This document shows positions 1 to 12,106 of a stretch of 64,000 bases of DNA, piece after piece. Under the pieces are notes generated by a model, which made no database searches, was not told the DNA's origin, and saw only the letters and a program-made list of their open reading frames with translations. Origin of the DNA: Hoplostethus atlanticus. Taxonomy: Eukaryota > Chordata > Actinopteri > Trachichthyiformes > Trachichthyidae. The position numbers and the translations under genes were made by a program. The stretch's first letter is position 1. Each line of letters starts with the position of its first letter. Location of the stretch: positions 8,406,001 through 8,470,000 of the forward strand of contig JAXDDX010000006.1 of NCBI GenBank assembly GCA_034670405.1, given 5' to 3'.

Positions 1-354
1 GTTTGTGTCAAGATGGATCACGACAGAAACACTGGTATGTGCGCTTCGTGTTGAAACCTCCTAGCCAGGCAATTTTTTTTTTGGATGAAATTGAATCCCG
101 TTTGACACAAGCCTTATATCCAAGTATTCCACTGTGTGTGCCAGCACCACTGTCTATCACACAGGGTGCCTCTTCTCATCACGACGAATGGGCATTTAAT
201 GACAGGGGTCGTTTCCTTCAACGTCACGTTCGTGTTTATCTTTCATCCTAACATCCCATTAGGCGAGGACTCCAGAGTTTATAAACCATCCCCACAGTCG
301 TCCAGGGTTACAATCACCACGGAGAAATCTCCTCAGTATAAACTCCAACCCATG

Positions 355-360
<6 letters not shown>

Positions 361-395
<35 letters not shown>
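361..395. repeat. (CT)n microsatellite
   Basis: Uninterrupted TC dinucleotides of about 35 bp in angpt1 intron 1. Confidence 0.95.
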
Positions 396-397
<2 letters not shown>

Positions 398-634
398 ATC
401 AGGTCCAGATTATGTTACTTCTCACCTCATCTCCTCCTGTCCCGGTGCTGGTAGCTGACCCACACTGGGCCATGCATCATCCGGGATAGTTGAGGCTTTG
501 AAGTCATAGTGCAGAGTGTGCAGGGGGAGAGGTGGTGGAGGAGGAGGATGCTGACAGCAATGAGTTAGATTAAACAACCACCTCCAGCTGAAGTCAATGC
601 CGAGTGTATTTGTGTGCATGTGTGAACACATCTA

Positions 635-636
<2 letters not shown>

Positions 637-669
<33 letters not shown>
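637..669. repeat. (GT)n microsatellite
   Basis: Uninterrupted TG dinucleotides of about 33 bp in angpt1 intron 1. Confidence 0.95.
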
Positions 670-671
<2 letters not shown>

Positions 672-802
672 CCCCTCAGCGATGCCGTCCAATCTAAACA
701 GCTGAGATCAGCAGGAAGAAGAGGTGCAGTAGCCTGACTGACTTCCCCACATGGAACTGCTTCAGTCTGACCTGCGGTTCACCACTGCTGTTGGACAAGG
801 AC

Positions 803-885
803 GAGAATAGATGCTGCTGTGAGAATAGATGCTGCTGTGAGAATAGATGCTGCTGTGAGAATAGATGCTGCTGTGAGAATAGATG
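803..885. repeat. 18-bp minisatellite, 4.6 copies
   Basis: The unit GAGAATAGATGCTGCTGT is repeated four times without a mismatch, plus a partial fifth copy. Because 18 is a multiple of three it stays open as a repeated hexapeptide, which creates spurious ORFs on both strands. I see no sign that it is coding. Confidence 0.95.
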
Positions 886-1530
886 ACGCTGCTATCGATG
901 TGCATCTCATCCACGGCTACTTTTGTCTCGCTGCCATACTGCAACATTGGAAACGTTTGCTGCTGCTTGACCTTCCCTCGATGATCGACGACGATGCGGA
1001 TAATGTGCATCGTTCATTGTCTCTATTGTCCTTGTGCTCACTGTGTTACTGCTCCGTTTGGAAAAGCTGCACTGCAGATGCGTTCATGATTTATGCCTTT
1101 GCTTTTAATGTTTCAGTATGTTTCAGTTTATCAGCCTTCATCACAACAACAACACAGTCATCACTCCTATTCCTAAAGTGATAGAAGGAGAGAGGAGAGG
1201 AGGATGGTTGAGAGAGAGAGGGAAGAACAGTGTGTATACATAGAGGATACACAGTGCACAATGTGTACGACCCCCTGGCCTTTCATGTGCCCGGATCTCA
1301 GTTTATTTTTGCTTTTCTCAGACTGAAGTGGACAACAAGTGTGTATACACACAGTGACAAGTGGAGGAGAGATCAAAACATCAAAACCAGAGTCAACCAG
1401 AGTCAACCAGAGTCGGAGCATTATGCCCAGAAGGAGGTTTTCCACAGAGTTGGAATTATATATATTATATATATATCATAATTCAATGCTTGTAAAAGCA
1501 TATTGGTAGTCTTGTCCAGTTGTTGTTCTT

Positions 1531-1685
1531 TTGTGGCTCAGTGGACACCGACACTGCAGATGTTAGGGGTTCAATTTCCACTGGGGGTTACTGAAAATGA
1601 AGCACTCATAGGTGCTGTAATCTGCCAACTGACATGTTGTAACCTGGAAACTGTGCAATATGGTATTAAAGCTAAACAGATATTA
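1531..1685 (+). mobile_element. Possible tRNA-derived SINE fragment
   Basis: TGGCTCAGTGG at 1533-1543 fits the pol III A box, and GGTTCAATTTC near 1568-1578 fits the B box with one mismatch. The spacing is shorter than in a functional tRNA, and no acceptor stem can be folded. A short unique body follows. Best read as an old tRNA-derived SINE rather than a tRNA gene. Confidence 0.35.
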
Positions 1686-2083
1686 CCCTGCCCTGTGTTA
1701 CCCTGGTTTCTTTCAGTGGAAAAATCCAGGAATCATGCCTTTTATATAATAGAGTATATACTTTGGTAGAGTATACTATAATATTATAGTGATATCGTAT
1801 ACATCCAAGATCACTGAATGCCAAGACTTGAGACATAATAGCATTTATAACTAATATCCTCAAGCTGTATACGTCATCCTTCATAACGGAGCCGTGGGAG
1901 CGCCGTCTGACAGTTATTGAGAAAACGTTGAGCGCTCTGGCAGCTTGCGAATGTCTGAGCTTCACCTTCTTGACTGTGTGGATCCAGAGAGGCACGTCAC
2001 ACTGGATCCTCTACAGGCCATCAGTTAACCTGGAGGTCCTCTCATCCAAACACAGACTCATGTAATGGACGCATGTACACCAA

Positions 2084-2108
2084 ACACACACACACACACA
2101 CACACACA
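2084..2108. repeat. (CA)n microsatellite
   Basis: About 12 CA units in angpt1 intron 1. Confidence 0.9.
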
Positions 2109-5100
2109 CGCAAATGAACGTGCATACACATATGATACAGACTTCCCTGTACATGCGTGCTCATACACCACATGGTCATATACAGACACGCACAGGCCTG
2201 CAGAGGATTACCCTCTCCATCTCATGTCCATTTAAACAAACAACAGGAGCCATTTGTGGCTATTTAAGTTTCGGTTGTACACTCAAAGCAAAAAGCACAT
2301 CCATCCATCCAGATCTATGAGAGTTCCTGTTAGGTCTTTGCATGGCAGCGTGTTTTAGGATCAGTCTGACGCCTACTGTGATACACCACACTACTGTGAT
2401 ACACTCTTAACGTTTGGGAAGAGATGACAGCAGGAGTAGCCTTTTGCTGTGGCATCCAGTTACATGCAACAGTCATTATACAACTTTATAATCTCTCTAA
2501 TTCTATCCAGAGACGGACATCATGGTTATATAACCCAACACGTACAGCATGTAAACAGTAAGACACTCTCATGTGCAACAAAAACAAAATCTTGCTGCAC
2601 CAATGAAGCATAGATGAAGGACGAGGCCGTTTTCCTACAATGGCAACAATTTCACTTTTCAGAGAGTAAAGGTCACACATGGAAGAAAACTCAGATCTAT
2701 GCAACTGTCATATTGACATATTGATATTAATGGATCAAATGGTGCCAAGGTTTTGTCTTGTCTTTAACAACTTTATTGTAAATCCAGCACTTATTGAAGT
2801 TGGCTGGCTGAGTGTTAGTGATTCTTCAGACCGTGACAGTAAAAACTGTTACTGGTCCATAAATTGATGAATTTGTGTAAATACTGGCAATGGCAACCTT
2901 CTACAGCACCATCATCTTAAAGGTCCCAAATCACACCTACTGCTTGAGGCTGTTGCTGAAAATAAGACTGTGCCCTTGGTCAAATAAAAACAGAAATAAA
3001 ACTCCCTCGCTAACTGAGGCGAGGAGACACACTGTGTGTGGCAATAGATGAGTGATGCAGATATGTGGACTTTTGACTTGTTTCTTTGACGAGCAGAAGG
3101 TAAGACACGGCAGGCGGTCAGCCACTCCACCGTATCTACGTTTACCCTTCCCATCTGCAGCCGGCTGTGCCAGCTCCAGCCCTGGTATTGTGTGTGGAAT
3201 GTGAGAAGCCTGGCTCCGGTCCCAGACAAGGCAAACACAGCTCTGGACAGGGTTAAGATGTCCTACAGAGCAATGTGTGTGTATGAGAAAGAGAGTGTGT
3301 GTGTGTGTGTCTGTGTGTTTTCAAAGCGTATGTGTGGTTTTTTGCGTGTTTGAGTCTATATCTGCCTGAGTGTGTGTGTGTGAGTGCATGAATGAGGTGT
3401 CCCACTAATCACAGCACTAAACCACTAAACGAAGACCCATAACACATCACACTCAAGAGCGCAAACCACCCACCGAACAGGGAAAGGGCTGTAATCGACC
3501 TGTCACTCCGCATAGCTCCAGACTGTCTACCATAAAAATGTGTGGGTCTGAAATTGTAAGTTAATACTTCACGAGATATGGACTCCGAAAAAACAGACGT
3601 GTCGCCCACCAATCTCCTTCTCTCGGCTCTCTCACCCGAAAAAAATAAACTAAATAAATAAGTGAGGTAATTGCTGGATGTGACATGAAGGGCTTAAAGC
3701 GCAAGTGGCTCGTATCCCAACACCGGCACAAGAACCAAACAAAAACAGTGGAGCTAACCATTAGTCATGTTAAGATCTGGGAGGGAGTGAAACGGTTTAT
3801 CTTTCACCCTCGCACTCTTTCACTATCTCTACCTTCTCTCTTTTTACCTTCGCTTGCTTCCTCATTTTATGGTTCAATAAACTTTGATTCACCTCTTTCA
3901 GCCATCTGATTGTGATTCCATTTTTTATTTTTTTTTAAATTTGTAATCATGGGAACAATCAATAAGCTTAAGAAGAAGAAGAAGAGGCCGAGCTCAAGAT
4001 AAGGTGAAATGTCCCCCTGGAACCTCTGGAAAGCTCTCCGGCGTTGACAGACAAAGACGTCCACTCACAACGCAAACATCTGTTGGAGGGTTGGGAGAGA
4101 CGCAGCGGGGAGAGAGGCAGAATGTGGGGATGCCTCAGGAATTTCTCTTCACCTCACAGGAGTCGGGCCTTTACATCGGGATTAATAATAGTCAGATGCA
4201 AGAGGATGCCGATGGAGTTTGAGGGGATCAAACAACACAACATAAAAAAAAAATTCATGAACATAAAATGAGGCACATGGAGAGGAAAACGTTGCACTGT
4301 GTTCCGCTTTTTCTTCTTTCCCCCGCTGCTTGCCAGAATCAGCAATAGAAGACGTGCATGTTTTCTCAGCACTATCTGTTCCTGGAAGGAAAACAGCTGT
4401 AAAAGAGTGACAGACATTTATACAAATGCGCTCCGTGGAAGTCCTGCAGAATCCATTTGGAGGAGCTCAAGTTCCCTAATCCAGTTTATTTTTTAATAGA
4501 AAATTCAGTTTCAGCTCCTCTGACCTTCACCAAACCTCGATCTGCAGTACAGAGCTGAAATGAACCTACAGTGTAGGAATACAGATAGCAGCAGATATGG
4601 GTGGCTGAAATGTATCGACTGTTCTTCTTATCAGGAGTCATTAGAAAACAAAAATAAAACAAAGATAACAACCGAAAATCATTTCGAACTCTGCGATAAC
4701 ACCACATATACCGGCAAACTGTGCGATCAGATGTTTCATGGTGTCTGAGGTATTACTATCTTATATTTGGGTCACAATCACTCACCCACAGCACCGAGAG
4801 GCAGAGATACAGCCCTGGACCTTGTGCTTTTGGCAACACTGCAGGCCGTAACCTACACACACACAGTGCTAATGACTTCCACTCGCCCTGCCCAAAACAA
4901 TATTATTGATGTCCATTCCTTTGAAAAGGCATTGATCTGGTTTCAGACGGTCCACGAGGAAATATGTGAATGCCACAGTCGAGTAAAATATCCAAATATC
5001 AGTTCCAGTGGTGTATGGTAAAGAGGCTGCCTGTACCTGAGTGACACGCTGCAGAACACTCACATTTATAAAACCTCCGCCAACCAAATGAAGAAAAATT

Positions 5101-6683
5101 AGGGCCATTACAGTGGATATACTCGGGGGCACATGGAAACACAAACCTAGAAATTCTCATTTTGTCCTGCAGGTACAACGGCGGGTTCCGAGCTACAAAG
5201 CGAGCAGCAACGTTTTCAAGAGGGACATAATAAATACGTTCAGCCAAACTCAAAAATAACCTCGCAATTAAAGCTAAATAAATCCCACACCAAGAACCCA
5301 CTGGAGGGTGATTCACTTAAGTGAGTGGAGGAAATGAAACCACATGCATGCATGATGCTTCTCAATAAAGAAAACTACAGAGACTCAAAATTACACCAAG
5401 AAATTTACTTCTTTACTCATTGAGTTGCAGCACAGAGCTAGGAGGGCCTTCCTGCCCAGCGTCAAAACCTCCAGCATGTCTGGGGCTTACGACTGCACTG
5501 AAATATGACTTCTGGGGAAAAAAAGGGGGATCTCGAAACAAACTGACTTGCCATATTGACTGTGACAAAACTACTAAATGCCCCGTTTCCTGAAAAATCA
5601 GGAACATTAACAACGTCGGGCTCCATTTTCACATCTGCGTAGAAATACTGTGGCATTACCGTAATGTTTTCCCCTATTCCCCTGACGTGCTCAGCAGAAA
5701 GCTCTGTTTCCTTTTCACTTTTCGGTGGTAGTGCAAAGCGAGGCGAAAAAGACACTGCAAGCTGTTACTGCAGCATCCTACAGCAGTTTCCATGGTTCCT
5801 TGTGCAAGGTTTGGGGTCAGGAAGGAAGAGCGTTTTTATTCCACTAGCCTCCGTGCATCATCCGATTGTTAGTCTTGGCCCGCATTATCAGTGCAAATAA
5901 ACTGTGATGGAGGAAGTCACCCTTAAAATAGATTGGTCTCTCCTTGGCTCCCCAGGCATGCTGTGTGGCCCTCTAATAGCATCAAGTAGAGCAATATAGT
6001 CACCCTTTACCGTATGAACTCTACCGTATGAAACGAGTTGCTGCCCACGTGTCGGTGAGTCTTTTCAACCAGTGTTTATTCTGATCAGTGCAGTCGTGTT
6101 CACTGATGGGAATTTCACAGGGATAAGACGCTGACGATAGCTATTCCCCCTCCCCTTGTTCAACAGCTTAGTTTGGCACGGGCCTTTCCTTCTCAAGAAA
6201 CTCTGGTCTGGACCACTTTCTACTGTCTCACCCAGAAGGGAAATGAGAAGATCTATTACTTTCTCTCAACAGCAAAAACAAAGTTCGGCTTGCTGAATTT
6301 GTCTCTTTGCCAAATCTTCATTTTCCCTGAAATTTCAAAGTTGGCGAGATGTGTCTGCTTCAGAGTCACAAGGACTCTCTTTGATTGAATCATACAAAAT
6401 CATTTTATTCAACCTTTTCTTTTCTTTGACTTGAATTAGCCCATCCATACTCATATTCTCATTGCACTTAAGAGTCGATCTGGACAAAGTAGCCTGCTCC
6501 GAGATCAGAGGCAATCTTGTCCAAGGTTCTTCTGCTTTGCAGGGTGGCTGTGGAAGTAATCCTTGGACAAACAGAAGCCACCTTTGACTGGCCAGGAATG
6601 TTATCAGGGCCCATATACTTCACCGTGGGTTGAGGAAGGAAAGATCTCAGACTGCTAATGCTTCCCCAACAGCTGTTTGCTGG

Positions 6684-6708
6684 GTCTCTCTCTCTCTCTC
6701 TCTCTCTA
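6684..6708. repeat. (CT)n microsatellite
   Basis: About 12 CT units in angpt1 intron 1. Confidence 0.9.
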
Positions 6709-8608
6709 CCCCCCACAGTGGACTGAGCGCCCAGGCATGGGGGTGATATCTGGTATGGTATCCTTTGTCCGTCTCTTTCATCAAGGCTGGCTAGAGCAAC
6801 ATTAGAGCCAGCTTTCCCTTAGACAAGCAGTAAAAAGCTGGCGTGATTAAGATAGATAGACTGGCCGGGACACTTAATCTTCTGTCCAATGAAAAATGTT
6901 AACTGCATCCTCATGTTCTCCCCCCCCCCCTCCATGCGCTGTAATTAAGCTGAATTACCACTGTGTGCTTTAGCGTCCCCTCTGAAACGCCGGTGCCAAT
7001 TCCCTTCTTGTGCTGATGTGTCCACTTGTTGCTGCGGCTGGTGTTTTCAAAGACATAAATGCATTCAATTAACATCCAGAGAATTGAATGTCAGATGAAA
7101 CACAAATTCTGGTGGATGCAATTTTTTTTTTTTTTATTATCCTCCGAATGAAAAATGTCTTGCGGTCCTGCGGAGAGAACTCCAGGAGTGTCACGAAAAA
7201 GAAGCATGATGGTATTAGTGGTGATGGCAGACGCTTTCACATGCTCCCATTTTTACATCTGAGGAGAAGTTATTCCAGAGGTCTCATTAGTCAAACCCTC
7301 CGTCGGACCAATGCTGCCGTTCTTGTTTTCATAGTATCACTTGTACTATCACAGAGCGATGAGGTCCACTGAGCAAAGATAAAGCCGGTGTTATTTCACC
7401 CCCTGGCCCTTTCTTGACACGCGGATCGCTATTGGGAGCCCGTATAGAAACACATGGCTTTTCCAAACGGGGGAATCAAACCAACTCTGCTGCAACTCTT
7501 TTTTTTACACGCTGTATCTATTTTATATCTCCAACTTACCTCTTAAACTCTGACATGCTCCATTTAAATTCCTGTGCTAAAGTGAGATAAACTCAGTGAT
7601 ATACAGTCCATTGATAAGATGATGGGATGATAGTGCACAGATTCGCCGCTGAAAGCTCCAAAATTCCTTTTATACGATATTTCATTTGGACATCCACATA
7701 TTTCTACCTGCTCTGTGTTTTAGCACGTGAGAGTGAATTTACAAAAAAGGGGCGGAGCAGCCTCCCACGCTACCACCCAAAACTATAAACTCAATCAACA
7801 TCTTGCTGTAATGTGCTGTGACCGATGCCTGTTTTAAATGATGAGGAATGACTATTTCCCTCCAAACCCGGGGAGTGAAAAGTTTACATTCAGGGGGGAG
7901 GCAAATGAAAAGCAGGCATGGCAAGCGGTGTTAAGAGGGACACGCTGGTTGCTAATGAACGGGGAGCTCAGCGTGCTAATGGATATTGATGGAAGTTCAG
8001 CTCAATTAATTCCACAATTCCACAGTAATCCATCAAATCCACCAGGCATTTATTTGCGTCGTCTCACACCGATTCCATTTCCTTTTTTTTGGTTTTAACG
8101 GACAAAAAGTAGAACCATTATGTTCGCGCAATTAATCACAGATTGGACCCGCTAATCTCCTCTGAGAGAGACAATATTGTGGAAAGTAGAGGAGCTGCAG
8201 CAGAGCCGGTGAAGCCTAAAGCAAGAGGTTTGTTTATTTGAGTCGTGTATTCATTTCGGAGAGAGATAGTCTCGCTCTCTTTCGGGGGAAGAAGAACAAG
8301 TCTCGACGCTTGGGAAAGCGATCCTGCTGCCAAGCCATATCAGTTCTCAAGCCATCCACGTCACAGTATGGCCGCGTTTTAACATAGTAAGCACCTTGGC
8401 AGATCTATGAACACATTGTTTGTCATTCATCGACAGTCATACAATGTCTCATAAATGGTTGTTTCAATGTCAAATGATTTTATGTCAGTTCAATAAAACG
8501 AAGGATTCATCGTTTTTTATTTTAGGGGTTAGCTCAAAGAAGAGGTGAACATGTATATTCTTAAGTTATAGACACAAGTCCTTGAATAACATAAATAAAG
8601 GGATCATT

Positions 8609-8632
8609 CTCTCTCTCTCTCTCTCTCTCTCT
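8609..8632. repeat. (CT)n microsatellite
   Basis: About 12 CT units followed by a degenerate pyrimidine stretch to about 8665. Confidence 0.9.
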
Positions 8633-9893
8633 TTTCTTTTTCTCTCTGTCTCTGGGGGCTCTCTCTGACTTCCTGCCATTAAAGAGACAGCCCACTGGAG
8701 AACCCGGGGGTGACTGACATATAACTACCACTGCTCTGTGACCGCCGCTCTGTGGAACTCAACTGGACATCTGTGGAATTTACTCGGGATTCGTACGGAG
8801 ACTCAGAGAAAAAGGGAAGTTTACTCAGGAAGAACAGAGAGACAGAGAAGACCAAAATAGATGCGTTAGCCGGACAGATAAAGAGCCAGAGAGACAGAGA
8901 CACAGTGTACGAGAAGGACAGCTGAGTAACGTCCAGCACAAAAAGTTCAATGCAGTTCATACAATCACATAACAACACAGTATAGTTCATATAAATTGTT
9001 TATGAACGCGTTGGATTATCAAATGTGCATTTCGCCACTGTCCGGAGAAACCTCGTATCTCCACAAATGTAGACTTTTCAGATTGACCACCATTTATTTG
9101 TTTCTCCATTGGGTTTTGGGAAATCCTTCAAATTAAGTTAAAACACAAAATCACCACAAATGGAGTTATGAGGTTCTCATATGTGATTCTCAACAGTGGT
9201 TTCCTAGCTTCAACACATCTTATTCAGTGTCATCATGTCTGTGTCTCAGAGCATCAAAACCTTCCAACATCACCGCACTTCTATTGTATATCCACAATAT
9301 TTCCTGGTGTTACTTTCGGATGTTTGCTTTTGTTTTTATCGGTGACATTTTTGTCGGTTGTGTGGTAATCCCTCCCAGAATCCCCGACATTTCAATTTGA
9401 AAATGCTCCAATCACAACACACTTTGACAAACAATATGACGACTTTGAGATAACAGCAAACAAGTTCTCAGCTCGAGTCTGAGAACTTCGTCCAGACACC
9501 AAAACAAAACTACCTAAGTGAAACCACAAACACACACACACTGCCGAGACCACACACCCACAGGAACACAAATATCTCCGTAAATATATATCGGCGAGAC
9601 CACTTCAAAACACATAGACAGTATATACAGAGATTAGTGAGGGAAATTCAGACAGGATAATATTCCTGCGTCTCTATTTCAATCCACCATCAACATAATA
9701 TGACAAAATGATGTCAAACAGGAAAACGATCGCTAAACCTCCTCGTGAAAATATCCTGTTTCTGATACTCAATACTTTTGCATGGTGTTTATTTTTTTAG
9801 TCTATTTGTTTGGAAGTGGTCAGTCCTTCCTCTCCCGGTCACCCGGACCTATAACTACGTCAACTGAAACTGCAGCCATCATCTGCATCACCT

Positions 9894-9899
9894 GCTTAC
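9894..9899 (-). other. Splice donor of angpt1 exon 1
   Basis: On the minus strand the exon reads CTGCAGAAG and is followed directly by GTAAGC, a near-consensus U2 donor. It ends the angpt1 reading frame after a complete codon; read-through would add only three residues before a stop. Confidence 0.9.
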
Positions 9900-10149
9900 C
9901 TTCTGCAGCCACTGGGTGTAGTTCTCCATCACGTGCTCCAGCTGCTGGATCTTCTGGTTGGAGAAGTCCAGCTCCGGTGATGATGGAGCGTCCCTCTGGA
10001 GAGCGTTGCCGCTGTACTGGGCGCCGCCGGGCTTCGTTTCCCTGCAGCCTCCTCCGTTCCCCTCTCCCTCAGGTAGGATGAACGTGTAGGTGCACTGGCC
10101 ATGCTGGATCTTATGGTAACGTCTGCTACTGTAATTGCTGCTACTTGCT

Positions 10150-10214
<65 letters not shown>

Positions 10215-10322
10215 GGTGCTGCTATCCATTCCTCTCCTCTGCTCCCCTCCTCCGCAACTCACAATCAGCAGGAGGGCTGCCAACGAGAGCAAGTGGCAGG
10301 CAAACTTGTACCACAACATCAT
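9900..10322 (-). CDS. angpt1: Angiopoietin-1, coding exon 1 (partial gene)
   Basis: Encodes the N-terminus of angiopoietin-1, the secreted ligand of the Tie2 receptor in vascular development. The exon holds 141 codons. Residues 1 to about 23 form a hydrophobic signal peptide. A serine run (38-57) follows, then the family signature RRYHKIQHGQCTYTFILPE (about 66-84), the NALQRDAP block, and the start of the coiled coil, LEHVMENYTQWLQK, at the exon end. The HVMENYTQWLQK wording matches ANGPT1 rather than ANGPT2, which has IMENNTQWLMK. The exon ends on an intact Lys codon followed by GTAAGC (phase 0), the same place as the human exon 1 boundary as I remember it. The start has a G at -3 and is followed by a second ATG. 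The coiled coil and fibrinogen-like domain must lie in exons to the left of the window; I found no exon 2 down to position 1. Odd points are the serine expansion and a glycine-rich insertion after ILPE. Identification is very secure; the exact use of ATG 1 or 2 is not. Confidence 0.95.
10153..10212 (-). repeat. angpt1: Trinucleotide repeat encoding a 20-serine run in angpt1
   Basis: A pure (AGC)n block followed by a pure (AGT)n block on the coding strand gives 20 consecutive Ser codons, residues 38-57, between the signal peptide and the conserved RRYHKIQHGQC signature. Two adjacent pure codon blocks indicate recent slippage expansion. Human ANGPT1 has a short linker at this point, as I recall, so this is a lineage-specific insertion. 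Confidence 0.9.
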
Positions 10323-10330
10323 AGCAGCCC

Positions 10331-10345
10331 GGGGGGGGGGGGGGG
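10331..10345 (-). repeat. 15-nt homopolymer (C in the mRNA) in the angpt1 5' UTR
   Basis: Fifteen G on the plus strand give a C15 run in the angpt1 transcript, separated from the start codon by only 8 nt. It is a likely length-variable site and a possible poly(C)-binding-protein target; the latter is inference. Confidence 0.75.
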
Positions 10346-10532
10346 TTGCAAATGATTAAAAGTCCCCTTTTGTTTTGTCTCTTACTTTGTTGGTGAGTTA
10401 GTGTTTACGCCGGGTTATTTCCTCTGGGTTGGAGCTGAGTCAGAAGACGGCGAGGATGATGTGGAACATGTGTCATCCATCTTTTTTACGCTGGGACCCT
10501 CCAGTATGTGAAAGTACTTCAGAGCATTGCCA

Positions 10533-10540
10533 GTATATAT
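10533..10540 (-). promoter_or_regulatory. Possible TATA element of angpt1
   Basis: An isolated ATATATAC on the minus strand lies about 210 bp upstream of the angpt1 ATG. If used, the 5' UTR would be roughly 180 nt. No other core promoter evidence was seen, and AT-rich octamers are common here, so this is a weak call. Confidence 0.2.
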
Positions 10541-10865
10541 TCTCCTCGATTCTCACGCTTTCTTAAACAGCACTTACACACATGCTGCTGTGGTGGTTCC
10601 GGAGAGTTTCCTTAAAAGTTTTTTCGTCCTGGCAAGAAAAAAAGTTGTGTACATCTGTTGCGGCGCGACAGCTCGGTTTGTAGATCTTGATGTTCCTCCA
10701 GCAAATCAATCACAGCCCAGATACAGACTGTGTGTGTGTGTTTGCATTTATCTGTCAGTCTGTGCATTTACTTTGAGTACCAGTTGCGTACGGCTTGGTG
10801 TCATCAGACCTCCCCTGGTCTCTCTGCCTTGCCTTCCTCCTCTGCAGTGTGACTAAAGGATTGGA

Positions 10866-10871
<6 letters not shown>

Positions 10872-10919
<48 letters not shown>
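10872..10919. repeat. (GA)24 microsatellite upstream of angpt1
   Basis: A pure GA tract about 550 bp upstream of the angpt1 ATG, purine-rich on the plus strand. It is the first of a cluster of simple repeats extending to 11.26 kb. Confidence 0.95.
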
Positions 10920-10920
<1 letters not shown>

Positions 10921-10984
10921 GCTCGCTGAAGAACAGCTCCGAGCTTCCAGTCTGCGCCTGCCCCTCGCAGAGCCTGCCGAGGAA

Positions 10985-11077
10985 TGTGTGTGTGCGAATG
11001 TGGACGAGTGTGTGTGTGTGAGCGTGTGTGTGCATGCATGTGCATGTGTGTGTGTGTGTGTGTGTGTGTGTGAGCGT

Positions 11078-11111
<34 letters not shown>

Positions 11112-11262
11112 AAGCCAGGCAGTAAGGGACCCCAGCACAGAGGATGTGCTCCGACTATGAGGATCGGTTTACACTTCTTCTCTGACCGCAGGCTCATGTG
11201 GTAGCCCTGCCCTTTTGTGTGCATCTCTGTGTGTGTCTGTGTGTGTGTGTGTGTGTGTGTAC
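10985..11262. repeat. Compound (GT)n cluster upstream of angpt1
   Basis: Several GT tracts (about 10985-11035, 11045-11110 and 11221-11260) are separated by short non-repetitive spacers and interrupted by GC and AT steps. Long minus-strand ORFs over this region, rich in His-Thr, are artefacts of the CA repeat. Confidence 0.9.
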
Positions 11263-12071
11263 GTGTTGTGGACGCACAAACATGAATAAAAGTGTGTGTA
11301 TGATTTATCTGTTCCTGCATCCCTCGCTTCGAAGCACACAACACAAATAAGGTGCTCCCTGTTATGTAGTGACAGGTGCTACAGTACAAGTAGGCACAGG
11401 GGAGGAATATTTTATATCTTTAGATTTCATATTTTATAATCTAACTGATAGATTCTCCACGTTTTCTTCTTTTGTTTCTTTACTTTAATCGAGAAAAACC
11501 CGCCAGCCAGGCATGTGAGACCTTTTGGGGATTCTCCTAACAATGAGATAACTAAACATGATGATTCATGATAAACGTATGATCAAACAATTCCCGTTCT
11601 GCGGCTTCCACTCCTAACATGCTGTCTCTGATTGATTGGGATCTGTTGTCACTTTCCGTCTAGCCCAGAAGTCGTATCAGCGCTGTAAGTGGGGGGGATT
11701 CTGCAAACACCATCTGGAAGATTCACTTTCTGTCTCTTTCTGTTCATTCACTATCTTTTCTCTCCCCCACTTCTTCGCTCTTTATATATATATCTCTCAC
11801 ACACACACACACCCTGTGCTGTTGTGTTTTCAGGGAAACAAAGTGAAATCCAAGAATGAGCAGATACAGGAGGAATGTCTCTTCATCATCGGCCAGAGGA
11901 GGAAATGCAGAGCTGAAAGGCCCCGGGGTCAAAGGTCAAGCCTTATTATGGACCGTCCCTTTAAATCCCTGATTCAAACAGACAGGACCGGCCGGTTTAT
12001 GGCCAAACTTCACCACTCCACCTTTGGTCCAACCCCAATCTGTGTGTGACAGTGTGCTAGTGTACGTGCGG

Positions 12072-12106
<35 letters not shown>

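Larger units (their letters stand above)
1..9893 (-). other. angpt1 intron 1 (5' part, beyond the splice donor)
   Basis: No exon was recognised between the exon 1 donor and position 1. In particular, nothing resembles the expected exon 2 coiled-coil segment on the minus strand. The block holds a TA-rich patch near 1456-1800, small CT/GT/CA microsatellites, an 18-bp minisatellite, one possible SINE and otherwise single-copy-looking sequence. The stretches 6.93-7.10 kb and 7.83-8.15 kb are rich in homeodomain-type TAAT/ATTA cores and look like candidate conserved non-coding DNA, but that cannot be shown from one sequence. Confidence 0.8.

Noticed and set aside
1..9893. angpt1 exon 2
   Set aside because: Looked for the expected minus-strand coiled-coil words after the exon 1 donor (ENYI, QNHTATMLEIGT) and found none, so it is presumed to lie outside the window.
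10755..11389. His/Thr-rich minus-strand ORFs of 127 and 178 codons
   Set aside because: Translation of CA/GT and CT/GA microsatellites only.
11834..12049. Possible exon after a good TTTTCAG acceptor on the plus strand
   Set aside because: The frame has no recognisable domain, no donor at a sensible place and no neighbouring exon.
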